Part shown: positions 35,111 to 46,624 of the stretch, piece by piece
How the letters are laid out: every line of letters starts with the position of its first letter
Numbering within the stretch: the first letter of the stretch is position 1
Source of the DNA: Castanea sativa
Lineage: Eukaryota > Streptophyta > Magnoliopsida > Fagales > Fagaceae
Assembly (NCBI RefSeq): GCF_040712315.1
Contig: NC_134017.1
Coordinates: forward strand, 57,596,636-57,660,635
Direction of reading: 5' to 3'
Length of the DNA: 64,000 nucleotides
Notes under the pieces: model-generated
What the model was told of the DNA's origin: nothing
Databases searched by the model: none
What the model saw: the letters and a program-made list of their open reading frames with translations, nothing else
Program-made: the position numbers and the translations under genes

Positions 35111-36854
35111 TATATATAAAGGCAGAGACCTCATGCGGGAGTGCAAGAGGTCTTGCCAAGTGGCACTCTAATTTTGCATTTAGCATTTTCTTACCTCTTT
35201 CATTATGTTTTTTTTACTGTTGCCCAAAAGTTTACATTAACTTATTTTACTGTTATCTCATTAGTCTCTCATTAATTGTCTAACTTATACCACGCATTTT
35301 CTCATTTCTTTTTGTCTTTTACTATACCCATTGATAAAGTGTGTTTTCACCTCGTCAGTTTGTTTCTTGTCAGTATGATGGACGACCTGGGAATCTTGTG
35401 TAAGAGAAAATACTAAGTAGATAATGCCACCGGTTTGTGGCCTGCCAAGGACCTTTCGATGCTTAAATTAGTTTAAAATCTTTTGAAATAAGTAATCTGT
35501 AAAGAAATTTGTGTGTGTGTTCAACATGAATCACTTACTTGTCTCTCATGACTTTATATAGCCTTTGTGTAAGTAAATATCTAATCTGTTGGCCTCTGTT
35601 TACGTTGTACTTGAGCCGGAGGATTTATGGCTCAAGAATGACCACTTAATCCCTTCCCTTTAACGTTCGTAACGGCCATTAAATGCACATAATTGGACGG
35701 TGGTAATGGCTCTGCGTTCATTCATCATTTGGTCATTAAATGTTGTCGGGAATTAATGTGCTTACGCTCGTCTATACTTTTACTCATCATTAACTTGGAC
35801 GGTTTGCAATATGGACAAGCATTTTATCACTATTCATCAATTATGGTTGAGTTGGAGGGTTAGATGGCTCATTTAATAGCCATTTAACTTCCTCATTCAA
35901 TGTCTTGTAATGGCTATATAATGGCCAGCTTGAGGTAGTTGTAATAGCTGTGAGCTAGTGGCTAGAAATGTTGCATGTCCATTACACTTGTGCCATTTAA
36001 GTGAGGAATTTATATCTAAGCATTAATTATGGACAACCATTTTACACTACTCGTTACCCATAATTTTAATATTTTTTTAAAAAAATTAAGGACTAATATT
36101 AATAACTAACCAGATAAGGCCCTAGAGAGAGATAGAGAGACAAAAACTATTGCGGATTGTTAAATAAACGTATTGTTTTACTACATATTACTAAAATAAA
36201 AGACCTAAAATTAACAAAATATTTGAAAGAGAGAGAAAGGGAAATCTAAGTGGCCACTGCCTTTGTCATATTGGCCTCCCACCACCATCGAGACACCAAA
36301 ATTCCAGTGGATTTTTTTTATATTATTTTTTTATAATTAAATTAGGGGCTTAAATATGATTTAGGTTTGGGTAATTTTGTTGGATAATTTTTGTTTTGGT
36401 ATATAAGTAGAGAGAATATTTGGTACACAATGTAAAACCATATTCTACTATGTTTTTAAATCATCTATAAGACAAATGCATACACACTTGCCCACACCAT
36501 GTCTTAATGTTGCACTATCAATAAGTGGAAGACAGTGAAAGAGTTGGACATACCTTCATTTCATAGTATGAAATATGTAAACATAAACACAAATTAGTTG
36601 ATTTTTATGAGCCTGTTACTCTTTTGCATTTATTTTTGGTTTCATGATCTTAAAAAAAAAAAAAAAATTTACCTTGAAAATGCTATAAATATGCAGAGAA
36701 ACTACTAAAATAATTTTTAATATCTCAAAATGTATATGTTTCTTTATTCTAATTTAGCTTACTTTTTATTTATAATATATGTATAACACTATTCAAAACT
36801 ATCTTATATAAAATATTACCAAATTGTCTGTGCATTGCACATGCAACTTACTAG
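35111..36854 (+). mobile_element. non-autonomous Helitron (GCAGAGACCTC family)
   Basis: Starts in a TATATATA tract followed by GGCAGAGACCTCATGCGGG. Ends with the perfect palindrome TGTGCATTGCACA (36829-36841), nine bases, then CTAG at 36851-36854 and T. A solo LTR (35332-36056) is nested in it. The exact 5' TC is not preserved at the junction with the previous Helitron end. No Rep/helicase gene. Remnants of the same family lie inverted at 46.8-47.9 kb and 16.1 kb. Confidence 0.7.
35332..36056 (-). mobile_element. solo LTR nested in a Helitron
   Basis: Flanked by CCCAT at 35327-35331 and 36057-36061. On the minus strand it ends CACTTTATCA. The opposite end reads TAACGAG where TG would be expected, which a single G-to-A change would explain. 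A minus-strand CTATATAAAG box is at about 35555-35564. It shares GGACGACC-type and CCTTTCGATGC motifs with the LTR of element C but is a different family. Confidence 0.62.
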
Positions 36855-37950
36855 TTGAATAAGAATGCAAGAGAGAGTGATTGATATAACAAAATTGAGC
36901 TCAAACTTATAGCATAAGCTTTTAAGTTAAGTTGTATCCTAATATATTATAGTAAACCCTCAATTGGTGTACCTCCAACTTGTTATCATAACTATCCCAT
37001 TGTTGAAAATACATGCACTGCTTCTCCACCGCCTGAGACTGAGGAATCTAACTGGCATTCAGATAGCACCACTTCTTCCGACTTGTCCTTGTACACCACC
37101 ACACCAAACGGCTAATGAATGGTTATTAGTTCTTTGACCAAAACCTAGGTACTGAATGCAAGGGCTGAGAATGAAAGTAAAAAACTAGAGAAGAAAAAGG
37201 ATTGCTCCAAATAGAAGGAACCAGCAATGTTCGGATTGTATATAAAAACCTGCATAGATTTAAGCTAGCCTTAAAAATGTTTTAACATGGAATTTTGGTA
37301 GTCTATTTTGAGGGTTTCAGTAGGCAAGAAAGTATTGGGCTTTTTTGGATCCTAGTTGTGTTTGATTTAGATTATGACTTGACCTGAAATAAAATTGCTA
37401 CGTTTTTTAATGGGAGATTTTCTGAGGCTTAGTTTATGGAGTGGAGGCTTAGGTCGATAGCCCATTATGAATCCTGTGCATAGGATAGAAAAACTATTGT
37501 GTCATTTTTTATAGAGAAAACTGTATTGCCGTATTTTGTAATTTTCCTTATGAATAGTGAAATCCATGCAACTCTTTGGATATAGGCAAATTGCCGAATC
37601 TGCACGTAAATATTGTCTTGTGTGATTTTTTTTTTCTTTAGTGCATATTTTTCTCTATTTTTGCATCTCATATATCTGAGAATTTCGTGTTTATTCCCTT
37701 TAGAAAGAGATCAAAAGTAACACAAAAATGAAGTATTTCAGTTTCAAGAGTAGATTTAGATTATACACGTAAGGGAGGAAAAAACTGATGCTAACTCATC
37801 TATAAGAAGAGCTGTGGATTCTATTTACGTAACAAAGGTACAAGAATCAGTGACTAAAGCTTAAAACCAGACTATGATTGAATAAAAAAAAATAAAAAAA
37901 AGGAAGAAAAAGAACTAATAAGATGAGAAATGCGAAAAGGACTTTCAGAT
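36855..37950. other. gene-free interval
   Basis: Short chance frames only. It may hold the decayed upstream part of the LINE that becomes recognisable further right, but I cannot show it. Confidence 0.4.
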
Positions 37951-37989
37951 GCTTATATAATGATCAAGGAGTGAAAATCGTTGATAAAT

Positions 37990-39075
37990 AGCAGGTAAAT
38001 TAAAAGATATGGTTATTGAGTTCTACCAAAGGTTGTTGGGAAGTTGGTTTTAGGATCCAATCATTGCTCAATCTGGCCTAGATCAAACAATATAGTTTAC
38101 TATTCTAGCTAAGAAAATAATTTACTACAAAAAGATGCGACTCGTATGGAAATCAAGGAAACTATTTTTTCATTGAAAAGGTTCAAGACTCCTGATGGAC
38201 ATACGTTCCATCCTTAGAAAAGCTGTGGTTCATTAAGAAGTTATTGCAGCAGTTATATCCTATTTATATTTCTCTATAGGCAGGCTACTTTGGGGAAGTT
38301 GATACCACAGTATCACATTGGTTTATAGAGTTTGTAATCCCTAAGAAATGACGATCGACTTTATACCAATTTCATGTTTCAACATGATTTAAAATTTAAT
38401 TACAAAGATCTTAGCCAAATGGTTGAATAATTGCTCAACTGATCTCATAAGCCTAACCTATACAGCTTTTATAATAGGAAGAAGCGTAGCTGAGAATGAA
38501 CTTCTTGCTCTAGAGCTAATGAACAATTATCGCAGGATCTTTGGCCTTGCTAGATGCACCCTGATAGTACACAATGAAAGCATATGATTTTGTAAAAATA
38601 GTGGCTTCTCTCTGATTTGTGCCACTCTTATTGGCTTTCCTAATAGATTTGTAGCATGAACAAGGTACTGCAACACTTCTCCCAGGTTCTCTTGCAATAC
38701 ATAGAAGTTTAGTGGGTATTTCAAGGGGGAAAAAAAGGAATAATACAAGGAGATCCTTTATATCCTTATTTGTTTGATGAATTCATGAAAGTATTTTCAA
38801 GAATGTTGAAGAAACTTGCTATGAAAGAAAGGAGATTTAAGTTTCAAACCAGGTGTGAGATTAAATCTAACTCATTTGAACATTTGGATGGCTAAATGAT
38901 CTTCATTGCTACTTACTCACAATCCATTAGAATAGTTTAAAGAATGTCAGGAGTTTCATGAGATTTCTGGCCTCTTAATAAATCTCAGCAAGAATGAAGT
39001 GTTCTTTGCTAGGATGTCACAAGAAACCAAACATTTAGATCCACTCTATCTTGCATTTCAAGGAGGGTAGGTTGT
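37990..39075 (+). pseudogene. LINE (non-LTR) reverse transcriptase relic
   Basis: Scattered in several plus-strand frames but in the right order: EFYQRLLG (38019-38042), EIKETIFSLKRFKTPDGH (38151-38204), DFIPISCFNMI, KILAKWLNNC, SLTYTAFIIGRSVAENELLA (about 38448-38507), RCTLIVHNE, and GIIQGDPLYPYLFDEFMKVF (about 38738-38797). These are the RT blocks of plant L1-type elements. The catalytic Y/FXDD block is not recognisable. Stops and frameshifts throughout. Confidence 0.8.
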
Positions 39076-39323
39076 TAGTAAAGTTAGTTTAATAAACTTT
39101 GTCAAATAGAGTCTAACACGCAAGATTCATTTCAACCTATTTAAATGAGCGTCATTTTATCAATTTACCCTTCAAGAATTTGGTGATATGGAACTTGGAC
39201 AACTATTAACCAATTTATTAAATGAATTTGGACTTCCAATTTTATTTTTTATGAAGGAAAACAATTAACTTTTGTTTGTTATTATTTTTAAATTGATGGT
39301 TGTAATCTATATATATATATATA
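39076..39323. other. spacer ending in a TA tract
   Basis: No gene. The TA tract at 39309-39323 is the target context (A|T) of the next Helitron. Confidence 0.5.
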
Positions 39324-39636
39324 TCTAAAAGTTGAAACGTAATGTGTAATGTTACTGCGCTTTTGTCACATCAGCAACCTATTTTCAACATTTTCTCTCC
39401 CGTTTTTAATTATTTTTCTCCTTATTAATTTCTCACTTTACAATTACACATTCTTCAACATTTACTTACTTTTACCTTTTTATTTCCCACTACTCTATAC
39501 TTTAACCTAACAATTTTTCCATCCCTTTATCTTCCTTTTATTTTAGCTCTTCTTCCTTCTATTTTTTTTTTTACTATAAAAATTTGTTATTTTTTCTTCC
39601 ATTCAATCCATATTTTTCTCACATAAAAAGGTGAAT

Positions 39637-39685
<49 letters not shown>

Positions 39686-40004
39686 TCTTTCTCTTAATGG
39701 ATTTTTAATTATTTATTACACCTCTAATTTAGATTGATGAATTTTTATGTTTAACTCTACTTTAGGTTGATATGATTTGGTTATATCTTTTTTTTTTTCT
39801 TTTTTATATAATTTTGTTTGTTTGTTTGTTTGTTACATGTTATCATATGAAATTATAGAATGATTTAATGTTATTCTAATACATATCATGACTTGGATAA
39901 TTTGGTATTTACAACTATACATTTTTTTTTAATATTCTTCTATTCATCTTCTTTTATATAATTTTGTTATTTGTCTCACATTCTCTTCCAAAAAAATGTG
40001 AATA

Positions 40005-40052
<48 letters not shown>

Positions 40053-40636
40053 TTAATTCTTTCTTGCAACTCTACTTTAGATTGATGAATTTTTTTTTTT
40101 TTGTGTCTCTACTTTTGGATTGATACACTTTGGTGGTGTGTTTTTTGAGTTATATAGAAGTGAGAATTTGAGTTTATATCAAAATACAATCTACATGATT
40201 ATGTATTTGAATGTATCTATAAATTATTTGAATAATATCAATTGTAAATTTGTGATGAGATTTGGTTATCATGATAATCTTCTTAAGAGAATGAGAAATT
40301 CAAATAATTAATTTTGGAATTTTAAAATTTTAGTTGTAGAAAAAAAAAACCATAACAAACTATACAAAAGTTTGAATAATGTAGATCACTGGAAAAAAGA
40401 ATAGTATTTCTATCTTTTATCACCAAAAAAGGAATAATATCAATCAAATTAATGCACCTAAGTTTTTCAAAAAAAAAAAAAAAACTCAAAATAATAGAAT
40501 GATATATTTAAAGAGATGGAGAGATGAAAATAATTTTAGAAATAATATCTCCAATACGTTTTGGAGAAAAATCATACATTATACCACGTTACAAAATAGT
40601 TGTATATTTCCACGCATTGCGTGGGTCTGTGACTAG
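39324..40636 (+). mobile_element. complete non-autonomous Helitron (1.3 kb)
   Basis: 5' end A|TCTAAAAGTTGAAACG. 3' hairpin CCACGCATTGCGTGG (40610-40624), eight bases, then CTAG (40633-40636) and T. TC...CTAG ends, the 3' hairpin and A/T insertion without target duplication are Helitron hallmarks. The interior is pyrimidine-rich with CT repeats at 39637-39673 and 40011-40047. No open frame for Rep/helicase. Confidence 0.85.
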
Positions 40637-40691
40637 TTTGAGCTTTTGTTTCGAATGTAGCTATATTTTATACATACTATAAATTAAGAAA

Positions 40692-40693
40692 AT

Positions 40694-40733
<40 letters not shown>
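40692..40733. repeat. (TA)n microsatellite
   Basis: About 20 TA units just right of the Helitron; nearly absent from the duplicate at 63845-63852. Confidence 0.9.
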
Positions 40734-40735
<2 letters not shown>

Positions 40736-40757
40736 GTTAACTTGACTTATTAATCTA

Positions 40758-41096
40758 ATGGGTTGTGTCAACCTTAACATAACCTATTTATTAAACATTA
40801 TACAAGTCATATCGTGAAACTTGCTTGATGAACATGTTGTATTAGGGTTGAGAGATCCCAACATAATTAATAAATGAATAATTTTTGTATTGACCTATAT
40901 AGTTGACTAATTATGAGTCGACAAAATACAAATATGACACGTGAACACAAATTTCCTCCCCTAAAGAGAGAGAGTCATGAATACCTTGGAAGAGAGCACG
41001 CTTGGGTTGCTAAAGAGGTACAAAATTTGTTCTATTCATAATCCATGACTGCTTGGTATAATGATTTTTTAATCAAGAGAATATTTTTAATTGATA
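40758..41096. repeat. 340-bp repeat, copy 1 (others at 44434 and 63874)
   Basis: ATGGGTTGTGTCAACCTTAA, then CTTGCTTGATGAACATGTTG, CACAAATTTCCTCCCCTAAA and TAATCAAGAGAATATTTT occur in the same order in all or, for the edge copy, the visible part of each copy. No reading frame. The 44434 copy lies about 100 bp past the stop of the BBE-like gene. Confidence 0.85.
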
Positions 41097-42292
41097 TTGT
41101 TTATATAAACTCAAATTAGTAAATAATAGAGAATATGATTTTAAATAGAATATAATGGAGGAAAATAATATATATGGTTGACCCTAACTGTTCAGTTGAG
41201 GATCCATAGTTGACCTCTAAAAAAGTACTTGGATGTTCTAGGACAAAGTTTATATTAAGATATTAATAAGGAACACAAGGTATTGGTAAGAAGTGTAATA
41301 ACCTATAGATAGCCTAGTTTGAAGAATTATAAGAGGAGAGGGAAGGCTGGTTCTAGTGCTAAAACATTAATTTTGGATGTTTCAAATGGGGGAGAGCTCT
41401 TGGGACATTTCTTTGTAAGTCTAAGTCAAATTAAGTCTTTTTATTTTTAAATTTTTATTGGATCGGTTTTATTTAAGTAAGGGCAATTTGCTAAATTTCA
41501 AATTTCTTGAATGGATTATTCTTGGTTGTACAAGTGATGAACTATTACTTTTAAAAACATAGTTTTATACATGAATATGTTAAACATAAACTTGTAATAC
41601 ATAAAAGAAATTAAATATATATATATATATATATGTGTTATTTTCATTCCATGTACGTAATGTTGTTTTACTAAGGTATACACATAAAATGACAAAATGT
41701 AGAGACCTCCAAAATTTGAGCTACAAAATATTTGTTGAAATCTAAAATGTAAAAAATGAAAATTTCAAATAAAAGGAAAAACCAAATGAAAGGCAGAGTA
41801 TAGATATTTTACTAATTCCTACATATAAATTTAAAAAGAAAATGAAAAAACCAAGGTTATGGTGTTTGTGCTTCAAAATTCAAAAACTATTTAAGCTAAT
41901 GAAATACCAATTGTTATATGCATATTTGGTTGATACATTGTTGTTATATATTCATTTATTTCCCTTAAGTATTCTTAATATGTGTTTTTAAATAAGTTGG
42001 TGAAAAACTTTTCACTTACAATTTACTAAACATATAAGTAACAATATTTGTTTAAGGTGAATATTATTTTCATACTAATTTTGATTCTCAAACTTCTACC
42101 TTTCTCGTATTATAGATAAAAATTACAATCAGTAGAGTTGAGGATTGTGATCACATAATTGAGATTTCAGATATTTGAATATTAGTTAACAATTGCATTG
42201 CATATATGTGCTGGGATCTAAATCAAGTTTTAATAATGTGTATTAACATTTTCTTGGAGGATCTTGTCACATTGTCCTATGTTTCTTGAGAT
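41097..42292. other. gene-free AT-rich interval
   Basis: No supported gene. I looked for decayed BBE-like sequence here, because the preceding repeat flanks that gene elsewhere, and saw none. Confidence 0.45.
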
Positions 42293-42424
42293 GTGAGGTC
42301 AATGATTAAATCTAACATTGTTTTTTTTTTTTTTTTTTTGCTATTGATTTACCTCAAAACAAATATTTTTATCATATTGGTTAATAATGTTGAATTTTGT
42401 TTTTGGAACAAGCAATATACTTGT

Positions 42425-42571
42425 TCAAATGCTGTCTACATAGAAAATTTTTTCCTTAAAGTTTTTTGCTTACATTGCTTGCCTAACACTATTGTCTCGA
42501 ATCGAGGTGCTAAATTTATGAGATATATAGTTTTTGAAGAATTTATGGAGGATATTGAATACAAAGCTTAA
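42425..42571 (+). pseudogene. gypsy integrase scrap
   Basis: The frame contains VFCLHCLPNTIVSNRGAKFM, the integrase core around the second catalytic Asp (consensus LP-x-x-IVSDRD-x-KF), here with Asn for Asp. About 50 codons. No RT or LTR nearby, and it is unlike the Tat integrases in this window. Confidence 0.7.
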
Positions 42572-42829
42572 GTTTTCATCATCTAGACAACTAATTGAGT
42601 GTTGAGTTTTTTAAAAAAAGTATATCATGGCATAAATGTGATTAAAAAGCAGTTTTTAATGAATAATTGATTTTGAAAATTTCTAGCCATATCTACATAT
42701 GTAAACCGCCGAAAACTACATGATATCAAATGGACACAAAGTTTATGAAAATAATATTTTCTTTTTTGATTAAATAATGATAATACATCTACCCCACTTT
42801 TACCTCAAAAACTATTCTTCTACTGGACT

Positions 42830-42860
<31 letters not shown>

Positions 42861-42994
42861 GCTAGAAAAGTTGATTGGCCACACTGACTAAGGTTAATAG
42901 TCACGGTGAAAATTGTCAAAACTAATTGAAAACCATTTCATTGAAAGATATGAAAAAATTTGTCCAAGTTAGATTGGTTAAACTACGTGTAATA
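42572..42994. other. spacer
   Basis: AT-rich with an A run at 42831-42853. No supported feature. Confidence 0.45.
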
Positions 42995-43002
42995 CTTGTA
43001 CT

Positions 43003-43943
43003 CAGGGGCGGAGGGAAGGGGGGGCGAGGGGGGGCAGGTGCCCCCCTGAACTTTTAATTTTTTTTTTACTGATAATGATAATGTATTGAACTGAAATGTC
43101 TTATTTACCCCCTACACAAAAGACAAAAAGCTTTTCTATTTATTGGGAACAAACAGCTACATGATTCAGAACTCAACAGCCTTAACTAATAGAACTCTAA
43201 AACTACTATAACTTTAATATAAAACTATTGGTCCCACTTAGTAATGATTAAAAGAAAAAAAAAAAAAAAAACCTACTGCTAATGCTATATGCCAATACGG
43301 AATAGGAATCATACCAGCCTAATACTAATAGAACTTTTTTGTTTTTTATTGGGGTACTAATACTATACTAATAGAACTCTGGAAAAAAAAAAAGTGTATA
43401 TCTAATACAGTATAAAGCACGCCTCCCATAAAAAAAAAAAAAGTTCTTTAGATTTTTTTTTTAAAATTAAGTAAGGGGAGAATAATTAATTTTTTCATAA
43501 TTTGTAATTTTGTTAATATAATAAGGGTAAATTTAATAATTTATTTGGTTCAGCACTTCTAAACTCTGCCCTCCCTCAAAATCTCTCCAATTTTGGAGAA
43601 TTAAAAATGAGGGGTTAGAACTCATCCAAACCCTCCCAAATCCCTCCCCCTTCTTTCTTAAAAAATATCCAAATAAGGTAATTTAACTTACTCTCCCTCT
43701 CTCTACTCTACTTCCTTGTACTCACCTTCCATCCAAACAAGTTATTAGAGTTTCTGTTCAATTTTTAAAAGCATTTAAGCAGAGTTTTTAAAAGCATTCA
43801 AGTCATTGAGTCACATTTAAATATTCACAGGTATATTGCATACTCTTAATATTCATATTTAAATTTTTTAAGATTAGTTTTTTACTTTTAATTTTATCTT
43901 TTAATCTTGCCCCTCCTGACCTAAATTCCTGGCTCCACCACTG
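43003..43943. mobile_element. non-autonomous hAT element (941 bp)
   Basis: Ends CAGGGGCGGAGGGAGG-like (43003 on) and CCTGGCTCCACCACTG (43928-43943), forming imperfect terminal inverted repeats. The 8-bp target duplication CTTGTACT is exact at 42995-43002 and 43944-43951. CA...TG ends with an 8-bp duplication indicate hAT. The interior is AT-rich with several A/T runs and no transposase. It lies about 900 bp past the stop of the BBE-like gene. Confidence 0.88.
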
Positions 43944-43951
43944 CTTGTACT

Positions 43952-44433
43952 AGTGGGATTGTGACCATGTGTACATGTGTAGGAGGAGGGGCAATGTGTG
44001 GAGTTGCAACCAATCATTGGGATTTTTTAAAATGTGATTGGTCACCTAAGTTTATGTGATTTAATGTAAATTCCAGTTTTAAAGGTCCTAGAATCATTTA
44101 AATTAGATTATGTCAACTCATGTCATGAATTAGAAACATAGATTTAGCGGTCTAGTTATGCATGGGAAGGTGTTAGGCACTCCCTGATGCTTGACCAATA
44201 TAGTTGATACCTAATTTTGATTATCGCTTTTTAATGTTGTGCAATGCAATAATAATAAAAGAAGATAATTGGCTAGTATTGGGGGCATATCACATGTGGT
44301 CAATGATATGCATACTCTAAGATTGATACTTAAGGAGTGATATTAATGGTTTCAGTCTAGGTAAAAGAAAAATAGATTTTGATTTTGAAAATTCTAACAT
44401 TAAGATGCACTCAAAACATTGACGAAGTTCGAA
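43952..44433. other. spacer
   Basis: No gene or repeat border that I can support. Confidence 0.45.
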
Positions 44434-44775
44434 TGGGTTGTGTTGGCCTTAACATGACCTGTTTATTAAACATGTTATGCAAGTCATATTGTTATACTTG
44501 CTTGATGAACATGTTGAGTTAGAGTTGAGGGATTCTGACATAATTAATAAATGTATCATGTCTGTATTGATCTATATTGTTAAATACTTATGAGTTAACA
44601 AGATATGAACATGATACGTGAACACAAATTTCCTCCCCTAAACAGAGCGAGAAATGAATACCTTGAAAGGGAACACGCCTAGGTTGCTAAGGAGGTACAA
44701 AATTTGTTCTAATTAGAACGCATGATTGTGTGGTATATTAATAATTGTTTAATCAAGAGAATATTTTAATTGAGC
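44434..44775. repeat. 340-bp repeat, copy 2, in the 3' flank of the BBE-like gene
   Basis: Starts ATGGGTTGTGTTGGCCTTAA and ends TAATCAAGAGAATATTTTAA. Homologous to 40758-41096 and 63874-64000. Confidence 0.85.
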
Positions 44776-44873
44776 TGACCCCAAGGTTTTGGGAACCAAA
44801 TAGAATTCATGAGCAAACTAACAATAATCACCAACTAATGGTGGGTATTATTAAGTTTTGATCCCTTCTTTTT

Positions 44874-46481
44874 CTACTTGTAATTCGGAAGAGGTGGAAT
44901 ACTTTGTTCATTTTTGAAGAAATTAGTTGGGTCTACCATAGTTTTCACACGAACCAATCTCTCGAAATTACCCTTGAAATACTTATCTCCATAAACTTTA
45001 GCTTTATCAAAGCTTGTATAATTATCTGAATTGGCACCAATATCAAGGTCCCTGTAGCAGAAGAATGCCTCCCTTGGAGACTTGGAGACATATGGAGTCA
45101 TCGCATCATGTAAGGCTTTTGATAAATTTAAATTTTTGTTGGTGACGTCAATTCCGTCCTCCTGCCAGGAGAAACCGTATTGAATCAAAAATAAGTTTCC
45201 AGCTCGATGTGGGAATGGTGTCTCTGATTCAGAAATCTTATTCATTCTTCCACCATAAGGATTCCATTGCATAAATCCAAGCCCTCCTTTGATCATTAGC
45301 TTCCATATGGATTCCAACGCCTTTTTTGGAATGACTTTTTTTACATAGTCAGACCTACTCTTGTAATATCCCACAGGCTGCTTTGTCCTTTGTAGTAAAA
45401 CATTTATGGATGTTCCAATAGGATGGTCAGCCCAGAATACTGTAGATTCAACCCAACTCATCTCTTTGCACTCATTTTTTTGTAGGCCTAGTTGTGGAAA
45501 GCTCTCATTCAACAACGAAAGTAGTCCCTGTGTTTTGCCTAGGAAGAGGCCAATAAATGCAATTACTACTGTCTTCTTTCCCTCTTGGGAGTCGTTGCTT
45601 GCATTGAACACTTGGGTCATCACTCTTATGAATAAGTCTTCAGGTAGTTTGTGACCAATATGTTGCCACTGATAAGCAATATCCGTTGCACCTTGTTCCA
45701 GGGTTCTATTAACATGGAATACTGTCACGATAGCCGGAACACGAACCAACTTGATCTTCCATGAAAGAATAACCCCAAAGCTTGCTCCGCCACCTCCTCT
45801 AATGGCCCAAAACAGATCTTCACCCATAGACTTTCTATCAAGGATTATGCCGTTGACATTGACAATTTGTGCATCAATGATATTATCCACTGAAAGACCA
45901 TATTTTCTCATCATGTTTCCATACCCACCTCCGGAAAAGTGTCCGCCTGTGCCAACGCTAAGACCAACCGCAGCAGGGAATCCATGTTCCTTGCTTTTCT
46001 CTGCGATTCTGTAATAAACTTCACCAACCGTTGCACCAGCCTGAACCCAGGCGGTCTCATCTGCCAAATTTATATTGATGGATCTTAGATTGAACATGTC
46101 AAGAATAACAAAGGGCACATATGAGACGTATGACAGGCCCTCAAAGTCATGGCCACCACTTCGTATTCTAATCTGCAAGCCTTCATTCTTTGCACATAGA
46201 ACAGTACCTTGGACATGGGATTCATGCATGGCTGTTACAATTGCCAAAGGTTTTGGGGTTGTAGGTGTTGTAAATTGTTTGGTTCTTATATATGACAGCA
46301 AAACAGATTGAAAAGAGGAATTTTTGGGAGTGTAAATGGCTTGAAAGATTGGGTTGGAAGGCTGTGAATAGTTTGAAAGACACTGGATGAAATTGTCAAT
46401 AGCAGGCCTTGAGGTTGCGCATGAATCTAAAAGCACAAGGACACAGAAATTTAAGAGTAGTGTAGAGCTTGAAAGCTTCAT
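44874..46481 (-). CDS. berberine bridge enzyme-like FAD oxidoreductase
   Basis: Secreted or vacuolar flavoprotein of the plant BBE-like family (FAD_binding_4 then BBE domain), 535 codons, single exon, normal family length. Residues 1-23 look like a signal peptide. Cys34 and Cys96 fit the conserved disulfide. RSGGHDFEG places the FAD-linking His at 111. The usual second FAD anchor, Cys in a VCPTVGVGGH-type motif, is Gly173 here (VGLSVGTGGHFSGGGYG). Val176 sits at the position described as an oxygen gatekeeper and is of the permissive type. The BBE domain has FFCYRDLDIG (Tyr476) and ends VDPTNFFKNEQSIPPL. Phe113 and Leu432 replace residues that are Tyr and Lys in characterised monolignol-oxidising members. 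Several N-glycosylation sites are present. The start Met precedes the signal peptide, with a TATA box about 60 bp upstream. The substrate (sugar, monolignol or alkaloid) cannot be told. It is the only intact gene here. Confidence 0.95.
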   Translation of the reverse strand: MKLSSSTLLLNFCVLVLLDSCATSRPAIDNFIQCLSNYSQPSNPIFQAIYTPKNSSFQSVLLSYIRTKQFTTPTTPKPLAIVTAMHESHVQGTVLCAKNEGLQIRIRSGGHDFEGLSYVSYVPFVILDMFNLRSININLADETAWVQAGATVGEVYYRIAEKSKEHGFPAAVGLSVGTGGHFSGGGYGNMMRKYGLSVDNIIDAQIVNVNGIILDRKSMGEDLFWAIRGGGGASFGVILSWKIKLVRVPAIVTVFHVNRTLEQGATDIAYQWQHIGHKLPEDLFIRVMTQVFNASNDSQEGKKTVVIAFIGLFLGKTQGLLSLLNESFPQLGLQKNECKEMSWVESTVFWADHPIGTSINVLLQRTKQPVGYYKSRSDYVKKVIPKKALESIWKLMIKGGLGFMQWNPYGGRMNKISESETPFPHRAGNLFLIQYGFSWQEDGIDVTNKNLNLSKALHDAMTPYVSKSPREAFFCYRDLDIGANSDNYTSFDKAKVYGDKYFKGNFERLVRVKTMVDPTNFFKNEQSIPPLPNYK

Positions 46482-46534
46482 CTTTTGTGGACTGTTTTTC
46501 TTCTATGGACTGCTCACTTGTAAATGATTCTGTG

Positions 46535-46543
46535 TATTTATAG
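46535..46543 (-). promoter_or_regulatory. TATA box of the BBE-like gene
   Basis: Minus-strand CTATAAATA, 54-62 bp upstream of the start codon, suggesting a short 5' leader. Confidence 0.65.
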
Positions 46544-46624
46544 GGAAATCAAGCACTGAAAAATTAATTTTTGGCGCACACTCTATTCCGGCACTAAATT
46601 TATCAATTCAATCAAATACATAGC

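Noticed and set aside
41097..42292. Decayed BBE-like gene next to repeat copy 1
   Set aside because: I looked for the GGHDFEG, GGHFSGGGYG and YRDLDIG motifs on both strands and saw none.
42293..42430. N-terminal Phe/Leu-rich membrane-like start of the frame at 42293-42571
   Set aside because: It is a poly-T tract translated as Phe; only the later part matches an integrase core.
45406..46311. Plus-strand open frames opposite the BBE-like gene
   Set aside because: Shadows of a real 535-codon gene on the other strand; no independent motifs.
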